Assembly (NCBI GenBank): GCA_030267905.1 | Contig: BRXX01000493.1 | Span: 1 to 64,000 of the forward strand | DNA length: 64,000 nucleotides | Direction: 5' to 3' | Source of the DNA: Triparma verrucosa | Lineage: Eukaryota > Sar > Bolidophyceae > Parmales > Triparmaceae | Part shown: one piece after another, positions 9,913-19,637 of the stretch | How positions within the stretch are numbered: position 1 is the first letter of the stretch | Layout of the letters: the number at the start of each line of letters is the position of its first letter | Translations under genes and position numbers: made by a program | The notes under the pieces: model-generated | What the model saw: the letters and a program-made list of their open reading frames with translations, nothing else | Databases searched by the model: none | What the model was told of the DNA's origin: nothing

Positions 9913-11403
9913 ATGATGCCCCCTTTCCCTCCGAAGGCCGGGGCGATCAATGAGAACCTAAAATTGGAAAGGTAAGAGCTTCCTCTGCTCAAACCGTTTT
10001 GACCCTGGTCGTTAATACCCAAGGTTAAACCTGTGCTCTCCGAGGGCGCAGAGCTCATTTCAAGGAACGTGCTCTTGGTCGAATGCGAATGCTCCCAGAC
10101 CCTCCCTCGCCTCCGCCACCTCCCCGCTGTCGTTCCCCGTTAATCCCCTAATCCCCTCCCCTGCTAACACTCCCCCAACACAACCCCCCTCCCCTCCCAC
10201 AGCGCACAAATGTGCGTCAACCCGCACGCCGCCGAACCCCCCGCCACCCCCCCTCACGTGCGCAAGTGGCGCAAGTCTAATTTCGTAGAGCCCGGAAAGC
10301 GAGTCATCCACCCTGGCATGCAGGACGACTTCGCTGCGGGAGTGGACCCCAATAAAATATTCGGCACTGGGACGGCCTCGGAGTCGGACCACGTGGCGGA
10401 CGTCTGGAAGAACCCTGAGGGGGACACCGAATTCCAGAAGGCGAAGAATCAGCTCATGGAGGCCGTCTACAAGAGCGTGAAGAGAGAGCCTCTCGGCACG
10501 AGCTACAACAGGGGCCACAAGATGCCGTCGTTCATGAAGGACGACCCTAAATTCCGCCACGGAATCAAGTCCGTCAAGGGCCAGACCGCTAAGGAGGTCT
10601 TGAACCCCGCCGATGAGACCGAGGAGGACGTTCAGGCGACCAAACTCTACATCAAGTCCCACGGAAGCTACGGGCCAGGAGTGCAGAAGACTAGGAACTA
10701 CAACTGGAAGGTCGACCCCCACGCAACAGTCTGGGGGGACAAGGGGAAGGACATCGCCCTCGGCGGCCTGAGCCAGGCCGTCAGCGACATCCTCCACGGC
10801 GTCGGCGACGAGCCCAAGAAGACCATCACCAGCAAGAAATACGACGACTTCCAGAGCATGACAGACCTTCTCGGCCGCGCCCGCAACCTCGGCCACGGGC
10901 TGTCCCTCCCCGACAAAGACCACGTCTTCGGAAAGGGCAGCGTCAGGAGGGGGCCCAACGAGTGGGACTCGAGGGACTGCATCGAGGGCAAGTACGATAT
11001 TAGCGAACAGGCCCCGGACGCCGATCTGGGCACCACCATGACCCCCGGGTTCAGGAATTGCACCACGGAGGTTAGGAGGTTCGGCTGCCCCAGCGTTAGG
11101 AGCGACATTCCCAAGTACGCCCGACGAAGTGTCGCCGACAACCAAAACTACGGAGACGACGTCAACGCAAGGTACTTGCTGCATCCGTCCCAGTTCGCTA
11201 GTCTCGGAGTTGAGGACGAGGAGTTCGTTAACGGAAGGGACAAGGAGTACATCAAGACGATGTTCAATGACACAGGGTATGGGGTGGCTGACGACGTGTT
11301 TGAGGAGATATACGCGAGCGCTTGCGAGCCGGACGGATCATGTGGGGTTGATCAGTATAGGAAGGCGTACAACAACTGGCTGTTTGCCACAGGAGGCATT
11401 TAA
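9913..11403 (+). CDS. EFHB: EFHB/CFAP21-like ciliary microtubule inner protein
   Basis: Proposed exons 9913-9971 and 10203-11403 give 419 aa; the short first exon joins in frame (AG|C). Motifs match EFHB: LYIKSHGSYGPGVQKTRNYN followed by W, then a SKKYDDFQSMTDLLGRARN segment with KDHVFGKGS, repeated Asp/Gly-rich turns and a C-terminal degenerate EF-hand pair (DKEYIKTMFNDTGYGVADDV; PDGSCGVDQYRKAYNNW). EFHB/CFAP21 binds inside doublet microtubules of motile cilia. A further small exon in the 230-nt intron (around 10024-10065, reading KPVLSEGAELISRN) is possible, so the 5' structure is uncertain. The remaining exon is intact and conserved-looking. Confidence 0.78.
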
Positions 11404-11483
11404 CTGTTTGGTGAAACCGTGTGCAGTGGTAGTGGAGAAGATAAACACTTTTTTTTATCTCGAAAAAATTTTATATACTTAAT

Positions 11484-14400
11484 CTAACTAACCATTGCCT
11501 TGGCTTCTTCGGAGATCAAGAGCCTGTCGCAATATCTAACTACGGGCGCGAAACCCACATGCTTCCTATTGATTCTGTCTAAAAGGGGCAGGACATCTGC
11601 CACCGCCCCGACTATGATTTCTGGGCCCGTCTTGCCGCCATCTCTACCTCTGCTGTCGCTGCCCGCCTCCGCTCCATCTTTTCTGTCCAATTCAGCCCTG
11701 TCCGCGTCCAGGGCCCTTTTGAGCGCTGTGTCCAGAATCTCGTACGCTTCTTTAACGTGATCCCTCGCTTTCCTGTACTCGTCTATTGTGGCCCGCGTCG
11801 CCAGCGGCATCTTCACCTTGTAGCTCTTGAAGCCTCTGCTGAGCTTGCGAGAGATCGTAACCTCCTTCTCGCCGTGGACGCTCAGCTCAGACGTCTGCTG
11901 GCAGGCGATCTCGAATAAGCGGTCGGTCTCTTGCATACTCCTGTAGCTACTGATGAACTGCCCTCCGACAATTGTCAACGGCATGGAGAGGTACAGGGTC
12001 CCGAACATCATGAGAAGAATATTGATGCTTTTTCCCATCATCGTTTTGGGATACATGTCGCCGTAGCCCACAGACGTTATCGTAACAAGGACGAAGAAGA
12101 GGGAGTGTAGAGCGTCGGGAATCAAGCTGGTATTGTCGCCGTACTGCGTCACCATGACTCGCGTGCCCTGTGGCAGGTCGCCGAGAATGTCCTCGTCAGG
12201 CCACTTAAATTCACAATTCTCTCCGACGAAACAAGCGGTCCCGCCTTCAACGACGTAGAAGAGGAGGGCAAACACGGTGGTTATAAGGGTAAGCATAAAG
12301 AATGGAATGTACAACTTGTTGAGGGACCGCTTGAAGGTGTCAGATAGGACGAGCGTCCCACTGAAGTGCCTGGTCATTTTGAAGACGCGGGTCACCTTGA
12401 GGATCTTCAGCAACATAATTCCCGCGCTGTCAGCTCCCGAAATTCGGAAGTCAGTCGCCTTGTCCTGCGAGAAGGATATCAACACCTCAATGTAGAACGG
12501 AGCCACGCTCGCAATGTCGAGCAGATTCATTGGGTCGAAGAGGAACTTGATGATGTTTCTCGACACGAAGGCCCTCAAGAATACCTCCAGAGTGAAGACG
12601 ACGGCGAAGAATGTCTCGCAGAACATATAAATCGGAGAGAAATCGAAGAACGAGTAATGTGCGTTGTTGCACTCTTGTCGATAGCAGACGTCGTGGAGGC
12701 CGTTCATGTTCTCCACCAGCCAGGTGAAGTCGTTGATGGTCGGGAGCATGTCTTGGCTCGCGAAGGGCCTTCCCTCGAGAGTGCCATCGTCATCCCCGAC
12801 GAAGGCATCGCAGGAGTGGTACAAGCCGTCGGCGGGCTTCTCGCTAAAGAGCCCGGCGCCGAAATTTCTTCCTACCCCAAAGCAGTCCTCGTCACGGCAG
12901 CCGAAACGGAGTCTGGTGGAGGAGGAGTTGTAGACGAAGCAGCCCGGGTTCACCTCGGGAACTCCGTACTTGTCCTCGCAGTACATCTCCACGACGTGCA
13001 TGCAGGCCTCGCTGTTCTCGCGGTACATGGTAAACTGGGGTATGCTCTCCATCATGAAGAGGGCGATGGAAGAAATGATGACGATGATCATGAAGTAGGA
13101 AAGGAATTTGGCCCTCTTGGAGGACTCCGGAACCTCGAGTAGCAGCCATAGGCGATCCCTCAACGAGTCGTTGTACATGGCATCGCAAATGAACTGGACG
13201 AAGTTCTTCTCCTCCGCATTGGTTCCGGCCGATCCGAAGGCCGACTTGGCGTTTTTGACGCCGTCCTGGAGGACGTTGGCGACCGACGCCAGCGCGCCCC
13301 TGTTCTCTTTTCCGGCTGCAATTTGCAGCTGGCGAAGTTGCTCCTCAGTGAGACCTAGGCCGTCGGTTTGAGTCTTGGAGCGGTCTTTTTTATCCCCCGT
13401 GATGTCCCTGAGACTTTCTGCGACCTTCGACAGGTCCAAGGTCGGGCGGGCTCCTCGCGCACTGCCCCGGGTGGAGTCTCTCTCGTCAGCGGTGAAGAAC
13501 GAGCGCGTGTGGGCTCGGCTCACACGCCTCCCGCTTGATCTCCTGGGCTCGTCCTGCCGAGGACTCCCTCCCCCGTTGCTGCTGCCTGGCGACCCTGGCG
13601 AGTCGGGGGAAGTGGCAACTTCCGGAGAGCCAGGTCCACTGCCGTGCCTGCTCGAGAAAGTACCTTGCCTCGCTCGGTGGTGCCCGTGGGCCGCCTTCTT
13701 CCTCGACAGCACCTCAGCGCTATCGCCGTGGCTCTCCCTAATCTGAGCGGCGAGGTTATGGGTCGATGTGCCCGATCCGTCCTCTCCGGCGGCGGCAGAT
13801 ATTCCAATCACCTTAGCCATGAGCGAAGACTTGCTCGACAAAACATCAAGGACCCACTCAATGCGCTCGACCGTGAGCCCGTTGAGGTTGAGGAGGTCGT
13901 AGACTGCGTTGATGTGGTCGGATATTTTCAGGTAAGTCTCATACAGATAGAACCGCGTGTCTGATACCGTTTCGGCGTTCTCGATTTGGGATTCTTGATG
14001 CAAAACTCGGTCGGTGACCCTCTCGATCATGTTCAGGACCTGTCTCTTGTTCATCTTCGACCCGTTCTTGTACAGCCTTGTGAGCAGATTCACGCCCAGT
14101 CGCTTCTTGCGCATTTCGAATTCGTGGAGCTGCGACGAGCGAAGCGTCGAGCAAAGCGACATGCGAAGCGACGTGCCAAGCGACGTGCGAAGCGACGAGC
14201 GCGTGAAGATAGGCGTTAGCAAATTGGAAACGCGCAGCGATTATGGGGCATCGACGTCACTGACGCATTTATTACCTCCTGCTTGATGGTTACGTCGTCC
14301 TTGCCCTCGATCTTCTCTAACTTCTCCCACGCCTGGTTGAACTCGCTCCCCACAATGGCGACCGGCATACTCAAGAAGAGCGCCCCGAAGAGCATGATCA

Positions 14401-15508
14401 TGGTCGCGACGGCCCTGGAGAACATCGTGGTGGGGAAGTTGTCGCCGTACCCGACGGTCGTCATGGTGACCATTGAAAAGTAGCAGCTCACGAAAATGTC
14501 AGGAAACTTGCAGGTCTCGTAATTGTAGCACGGCTCGACGAAGAAGATGAGCGCCCCGAACACGAAAGTGAACAGGAAGAAGAAGAAGAGCGGGAGGACT
14601 AGCGGGGTGATACTCTTGGAAATCGCGTAGGATAGAATTTCGCTGCCCTCGAATTGGCGGCTCAGCTTGAAGATGCGGAGGGACCGGATCGCCTTCGCAA
14701 ACCCGACCATCTGCGCAAAGTCCTTCTTGTTCTCGTCGTTCAGAGGCAGCATGATGTAGAAGGGCAAGACAGCCACCAAATCCGCCCAGTTCATTAAACT
14801 CAAAAAGAACGGAGCGTTCTCCTCGCCGTCCGGCGCGATCGTCTTCAGCTTCAGGCTCTCGCTCTCGGCCCGCACGAAGAAGCAGTCCGCCGCCAGCAGT
14901 CTCATTACGAGCTCGACCGTGAAAATCACGGTGAAGACGACCTCTAATATGTCGTAGGTCGATTCGCTGGCGAGGAAGGGGTACTTCGCCTGATTGACGT
15001 CAGCCCCAGGTTGGTTGTAGTGGTTCGGCCCATCCATTGTTTCCACGCAAACCACGACAATCGAGCAAAGGATGCTCACAGTGATGAAGTTGCCGAAATG
15101 ATAGGCCAAGGTGGAGCTGCTCTCGTCCTCCAGGAAGAAGTAGAGCTTTTCCCGGAGGCTCAGGTTGGCCCTGGACTGCGCTCGGAGGTGGACTAATCTA
15201 CTATTCTGGGAACCAATAACGGGCGCTGGCGCAACCGCGTGGTCTCCCATTGACACCGATTTCTTGGAACTCGAGTTCTGTATCGAGGGCTCTTCAATCA
15301 CCGGGACCACGGTGGTAATTCCCATGTTAGCCTTTCCCACTTTGAGGAGTTTCGCCTCGGAGATTGCTTGGCCATCGGGGCGGCGAAGGGTCTGGAGCTC
15401 GATCTTTTTTATGTGGGTTTTTCGGTGGGCCTTGTTGGCGGAGGTGCCGTCGGCCTTGCGGAGCCCGAGCTGGAGGGGAGTGGGAACGTCTTCCTTCACT
15501 GCTTCCAT
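11484..15508 (-). CDS. Tandem two-repeat voltage-gated K+ channel (2 x 6TM, two GYGD pores)
   Basis: Two exons, 14276-15508 and 11484-14129, join in frame (KQE|LHEF) to 1292 aa. Repeat 1 (residues about 120-390) has S1-S6, an S4 reading AIRSLRIFKLSRQF near 276 and filter TMTTVGYGDNFP near 352. Repeat 2 (about 770-1150) has S4 LKILKVTRVFKMTRHF near 997 and filter TITSVGYGDMYP near 1099. Both filters are K+-type. No T1 or cyclic-nucleotide domain was seen; a long Ser/Gly-rich cytoplasmic linker joins the repeats. Read separately, the upstream ORF ends inside the intron and the downstream ORF starts with translated intron repeats (SLRTSLGTSLRMSLCSTLRS), which supports one gene. A functional channel would be expected as a dimer. 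Confidence 0.78.
14130..14275 (-). repeat. Introner-like intron with degenerate 3' repeats
   Basis: The 146-nt intron between the two channel repeats starts GTAATA and has GCTAACGCC 90 nt before the acceptor. After it come about six degenerate copies of a 12-nt phrase like CGTCGCTTCGCA, ending CTTCGCTCGTCGCAG. The expansion lies between branch point and acceptor, unusually far for this window. Confidence 0.7.
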
Positions 15509-15901
15509 ATTTGGGGTTTGGTTCTGTGTGTGTCGTGTGTTTGTGGAATTGTGGGCTTGTATTTCGGCGTTTCTAATTTGTGGTGGGTTGCCGCGGTGGT
15601 GTGGGGGGTTATGAAGTATTCGATGCGTTGTTCCCCGCGGAACCGAATGCGGACAAAGGGCACTGTTGTCTTTCGCCTACGGCGAACCGGGAGGGAGAAA
15701 GGACAGGGAGAGGAGGGCTGCGAGGTAGTTGGTTGGTGGGCTGTGGGAGGGAATTTCGTTGCCAATGGGAAGTGTAAGGGTAGGGAATGAGGGGGTGCAG
15801 AGGGGGGGCAGCAGAATGAGTTGTTCAAGCGCAAGCTTGGAGATCCAATTTGCTTCTCCTGGGATGTGAAACGGAAACGGACCAACAGCACAGCTTGACA
15901 A
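15509..15901. promoter_or_regulatory. Divergent intergenic region, K+ channel / CLAMP protein
   Basis: Head-to-head spacer of 393 bases, G-rich on the plus strand from about 15700. The open frames here have no recognisable protein character. No known element was identified. Confidence 0.35.
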
Positions 15902-16706
15902 ATGACCGAATTCCTTACGTGGAAATACCTGTCCGAGGACGCGGTGGCCAAGTTGGCCGACGCATTCGAACCTAGCAACTGCAAAGCGTAAGTGGATGAA
16001 GAATTAAGCCTCGGCTGACCCAACTGCTTATTATAACTAACCCTGACCCATAGGCTGCTCGCTGAGGCTCTGGGCTTGGAGCCGTCTCCCTCCAACGACT
16101 TGCTCCTGAATTTCTACTTCTACGCGTTCGCGTTCTGTAAGGACAACGGTCTGCCTCCGAACAAGGTCTCCACCTTCTTCTCTATACTTAAAGAGGTGAG
16201 CCAGACTGAAACAAAGAACTAGAAAGGGGGGGATCGAGCGGCCGAAACAAACTAACCCTCCTAATATAACCACTTCGCATCAGGTGATCACCTACGACAC
16301 AACAACCCCTTACTCTCCTCACTACCCTTTATCAAAGTCATTCGCCCTCTTTGAGTCCCTCCTATTCCGTCACTCGGTCTCCCGCCCGCCCCACTCCACC
16401 CTCGTCTTCAACCGCTCCGACGTCCAGAAGATCCTCCAGTTCACCACAGACCAGTACTACCGTCTGTGGAGGGTGTTCAAGGTCGCCTGCTGCCCGAAGA
16501 GGCAGATCATGAAACTTAAGCAGGTCGGGAGCTGCGATGTTGAGGGGACGGAGTATTACTCGAGGGTTAATAGAGGGCTGGATAAGGCAGAAGAGGAGGA
16601 CATCGTCGTCACGTTCCCGGAGCCCGTGGAGGAGGAGGAAGAAGAAGAAGAGGAGGAGGAGGAGGTGGTACCTGGAGAAGAAGACGGCGAAGAAGAAGCT
16701 TTATAA
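15902..16706 (+). CDS. CLAMP-domain ciliary protein (CFAP119/C1a-32-like)
   Basis: Three exons, 15902-15987, 16054-16195 and 16284-16706, give 216 aa with phases matching. The conserved part includes LLLNFYFYAFAFCKDNGLPP, then KVSTFFSILKEV, and later RPPHSTLVFNRSDVQKILQF, then YYRLWRVFKVACCP. This pattern matches the flagellar C1a-32/CCDC189 (CLAMP) family of the central apparatus. The C-terminus is a poly-glutamate tract (about residues 190-216), coded by GAG/GAA repeats. No membrane segment or targeting signal is seen. Confidence 0.72.
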
Positions 16707-16727
16707 TAAAAACGTAAATTTAAACTT

Positions 16728-18113
16728 TTAGTAGTACGGTATATTCTCGCTAGCACCTCCAACGATCCCCCCCTTCATCTCCCCCCCCCCCCCCCTCCAC
16801 CCCCCCACCCAATCATCCGTCCCCACATACCCCCCCTGCATCCACCTCTCCCCCTTAAACCCTCTCCTCCCATGTCCCATCCTCCTATTATTAAACACAA
16901 CCCCTTCCCCCTCTTCAACCCTAAAACTCCACTTCTTATCCTCAACCTCCTTCTCAAAAAAATCATAAGCCTCATAAAACTCCCCCCAATCAACCTCCTG
17001 ATTCCCATAAGGCACCCCTTCAAACATCGGGCTCCAATTAACGCACGTAACTCTCCCCCCCGTCCTTTCAATAACTCTCCTTTGATATACTAAATCAACG
17101 TTATCTCTTTGTTTACGAAATGTCAACCAAACACTTTCAAGTATAGAAATTATATCGGAAGGTAAACCGCTAGCTACTTCTATTAAATCTACGAATGATG
17201 ATTCACCGCCTTCAGTACCCGAACGGACGCAGTGTAGAATCTGTAGACCGGGAGGAGAATCGTAGTACACTAAATCCTGGTGGATTTTTAAAGAGGAGGA
17301 GGTGTAGGCGACGTTGTTGGGGGTTGGGTGGGTGTAGACGTTGAAGATTGGACCGTAGAGGTCGGTGTGGGAGAGGGAGGTGCCGAGGATTGAGGCGATT
17401 TTTGTGCAGGGGAGGGGGGAGGAGGGGGGGGTAGAGACGTCGTAAGACTTTGAGATGGGAGGGGGGGGAGGGAGGTTTCGCAAGAGGATTAGACCGTGGG
17501 TTGAGAGGGCGTTTAGGGCGGGGAGGCGGGTGAGGGTCGCGTAGTCGAAGGTAGGGATTTCGGAGGGGCATTTTATGGAGTGGAGGGTGCGGGGAGGGGG
17601 GGAGGACATGGATTTAAGCCAGTTTAGGTCCCATTCTGTTGCGGAGAATTGGAGGGAGACGCCGTTGGTGTATTGGACGATTGAGGCTGAACCGCAGGAA
17701 GAAGTCGAGAGAGTTTGGGGGGGACCGGTGAAGGGAGTAGGAGAGGGGGAGAGAGGAGCGAATAGGGACGGAGGGAGGACACCAGTTGAAGTTACAGATG
17801 AGTGGGTCTTTTGACCGGTGACCGTAGAGTAGTGTGACGGTTTGTTGCGGAGTAGGACTGCCAGAGGGAGTTGAAGTTCATCACTGATGGTGTTATCGAT
17901 GTTAATGTCACAAATGTTAATATGAGTGTCCGTAATAGATATCGTAGGTTTGCTAACATTGGCGCTAAAATTGGCCTCCGTTATGGGATCTGTAGCTATT
18001 GTAGATTTGAAGCGGCTGTGACAAATTATAGCTGTAAGCGACGTTGAAAGAGACGTTGAAAGAGACGTTGAAAGAGTTCGGCGCGATGTACGGCTCGCTG
18101 TACGGCTAAGCAT
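16728..18113 (-). CDS. Gamma-butyrobetaine / trimethyllysine dioxygenase-like 2OG-Fe(II) enzyme
   Basis: Single-exon 461-aa protein. The N-terminus (SRTASRTSRRTLSTSLSTSL) is basic and Ser/Thr-rich, typical of a mitochondrial presequence, and includes three copies of a 12-nt repeat. The TauD-like core has the metal-binding HxD in LKIHQDLVYYDSPPGLQILH (about residue 275) and the distal histidine and arginines in NNRRMGHGRRGF (about 425). The WDLNWLKS start resembles the N-terminal domain of carnitine-synthesis enzymes. The two family members, BBOX1 and TMLHE, cannot be told apart from this alone. Sense-strand composition shifts from C-rich in the middle to G-rich at the 3' end. Confidence 0.82.
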   Translation of the reverse strand: MLSRTASRTSRRTLSTSLSTSLSTSLTAIICHSRFKSTIATDPITEANFSANVSKPTISITDTHINICDINIDNTISDELQLPLAVLLRNKPSHYSTVTGQKTHSSVTSTGVLPPSLFAPLSPSPTPFTGPPQTLSTSSCGSASIVQYTNGVSLQFSATEWDLNWLKSMSSPPPRTLHSIKCPSEIPTFDYATLTRLPALNALSTHGLILLRNLPPPPPISKSYDVSTPPSSPLPCTKIASILGTSLSHTDLYGPIFNVYTHPTPNNVAYTSSSLKIHQDLVYYDSPPGLQILHCVRSGTEGGESSFVDLIEVASGLPSDIISILESVWLTFRKQRDNVDLVYQRRVIERTGGRVTCVNWSPMFEGVPYGNQEVDWGEFYEAYDFFEKEVEDKKWSFRVEEGEGVVFNNRRMGHGRRGFKGERWMQGGYVGTDDWVGGWRGGGGEMKGGIVGGASENIPYY

Positions 18114-18533
18114 CTTCTAGAGTTGGAAAAGAGGAGGAGGTGATGCTTGACTTTTGAGGAGGGAAGTAGAGTAAATAAAACTTCCTATAACTAGATTTAG
18201 ACTATTATGGCAGTTTCTCAGGGTGAATATAGTACTCCGACAGACTTGCAACGCACGGTCCAACGTATATTCAGGTTATTTTTCAAGCCTTTTTATCGTT
18301 TTCAGAGAAATTTGCAAAATAATAATGAACTTTTGACTTCACTTAAAAAAGACTCCCACGGCCTCCATTAATCTCGAATCTCTTCAAATAAACCCTGTTT
18401 GGCTTTTCTTCCCATATATATCCACCACAGTCTACAGCTGCTTATCGTAAAATCGTTAAATAGATTATTTTACTCCAATTTCCCTTCGATCGATCCTTAA
18501 TACCTCCTTCTCACCCTCTTAAAACGTTCTCCA
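18114..18533. promoter_or_regulatory. Divergent intergenic region, 420 bases
   Basis: AT-richer spacer between head-to-head genes. No tRNA, snRNA or repeat pattern could be supported. Confidence 0.35.
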
Positions 18534-19502
18534 ATGTCCCCCCCCCGTTCCTCCCTCCACCTCTGCCTAACCGGCACCCCTATCCCCTCCTCCCCTTCCG
18601 TCTCCTCCTCAAAATCCTCCCTCGAATCCGACCTAACCTCCCTCGTATCCTTACTAAAATCCCAAACCCAATCCCTAAACACGACTCTAAAAACCGAGGA
18701 CATCGACGAACTAACGAACTCAAATCCACTCCTAGCCGTCAACAACTTAAGCACGCGCACTACTAAATTAAACAAAAAATCTTGGGGCAGTAAGAAGTTA
18801 CGTTGGTTTAGTTTTATTGTAGTTGTTGGTGTGTGGTTTTTTTTGGTTAATTTTATAAGGTTTTGTCCTAGGAAGAGGAGGTCTGTGGGGGATTTATTTA
18901 AGTGGACGAGTTTGGAGGGACAGCAGACGAGTGTGGAGAGTTATGTTGATGTTGTTGATGTTGTTGGTGGGGTTGGTGGGGTTGGTGGAGTTGAGGAGGA
19001 GGTGGTTGAGATTGAGATTGAGGATGTAGGGGAGATTATGAGGAAGGAGAATGAAAGGTACCAAGAGGAAATTAGGAGGATTATCGAGGAGGAGGAGAGG
19101 AGGAGGAGAGGGGAGGAGGAAGTACCAGTACATGAGGAGGTAGAAGAGGAAGCACCAGAACATGAGGTCAAAGAGAACCTGCAAGAGGAGGAAGTACCAG
19201 TACATGAGGAGGTCCAAGAGGAAGTACCAGAACAAAAGGTCAAAGAGAACGTGCAAGAGGAAACGGAAACCCCTGTTCAAGAAACGCCCGCCTCAGAAGA
19301 TCCAGTAGTACAAGAAAATCCTGCACAACCAGACACGCCCCGTAGCAAGCAAGAGCCCCCCGTCACCCCCCCCTCCTCCCCTTCTAAGAAAGAAGCCGAC
19401 GATCGTCAAAGAGCCAAACGCCTCAAACTAAAAAGAGACAAGGAAAGGAGGAAAAGAGAAAGGGAGGAGAGGGCGAAGGCAGGCAACTCGGGCGAGCTGT
19501 GA
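18534..19502 (+). CDS. Single-pass membrane protein with acidic repeats, unknown
   Basis: Single-exon 322-aa protein that I do not recognise. A Ser-rich N-terminus is followed by a weak coiled coil (residues about 25-75) and one membrane segment at about 83-103 (FSFIVVVGVWFFLVNFI), then basic residues CPRKRR. The rest is highly charged. A 72-nt tandem repeat (about 19116-19262) codes two 24-residue units built on EEVPVHEEV, EEAPEHEVKEN and EEVPEQKVKEN. The C-terminus is a Lys/Arg/Glu-rich helix. The layout (coiled coil, anchor, charged tail) is compatible with an ER or envelope tether, but no function is assigned. The coding strand is C-rich at the 5' end and G-rich in the centre. Confidence 0.6.
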   Translation: MSPPRSSLHLCLTGTPIPSSPSVSSSKSSLESDLTSLVSLLKSQTQSLNTTLKTEDIDELTNSNPLLAVNNLSTRTTKLNKKSWGSKKLRWFSFIVVVGVWFFLVNFIRFCPRKRRSVGDLFKWTSLEGQQTSVESYVDVVDVVGGVGGVGGVEEEVVEIEIEDVGEIMRKENERYQEEIRRIIEEEERRRRGEEEVPVHEEVEEEAPEHEVKENLQEEEVPVHEEVQEEVPEQKVKENVQEETETPVQETPASEDPVVQENPAQPDTPRSKQEPPVTPPSSPSKKEADDRQRAKRLKLKRDKERRKREREERAKAGNSGEL

Positions 19503-19637
19503 GACTGTTTAAAATCGTTCTCTCTTCTTTTTTAATTCTTGCTGAAAATTGTTTGTATTTTCTAATTTTTAACCCTAACAGCTACCCAACCCTCGAACCC
19601 TCCCCCCCCCTTCCAACCCCCTCCCCCCCCGCATTCT

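Noticed and set aside
10060..11184. 374-codon antisense frame opposite the EFHB-like gene
   Set aside because: Shadow frame; the plus strand has the conserved EFHB motifs.
14160..14222. Separate start of a second K+ channel gene at 14222
   Set aside because: The first 30 codons are translated intron repeats; the exon join at 14276/14129 keeps frame and gives one protein.
15496..16095. 199-codon minus-strand frame in the K+ channel / CLAMP spacer
   Set aside because: Low-complexity Pro/Ser/Thr sequence overlapping real exons of the CLAMP gene; no family character.
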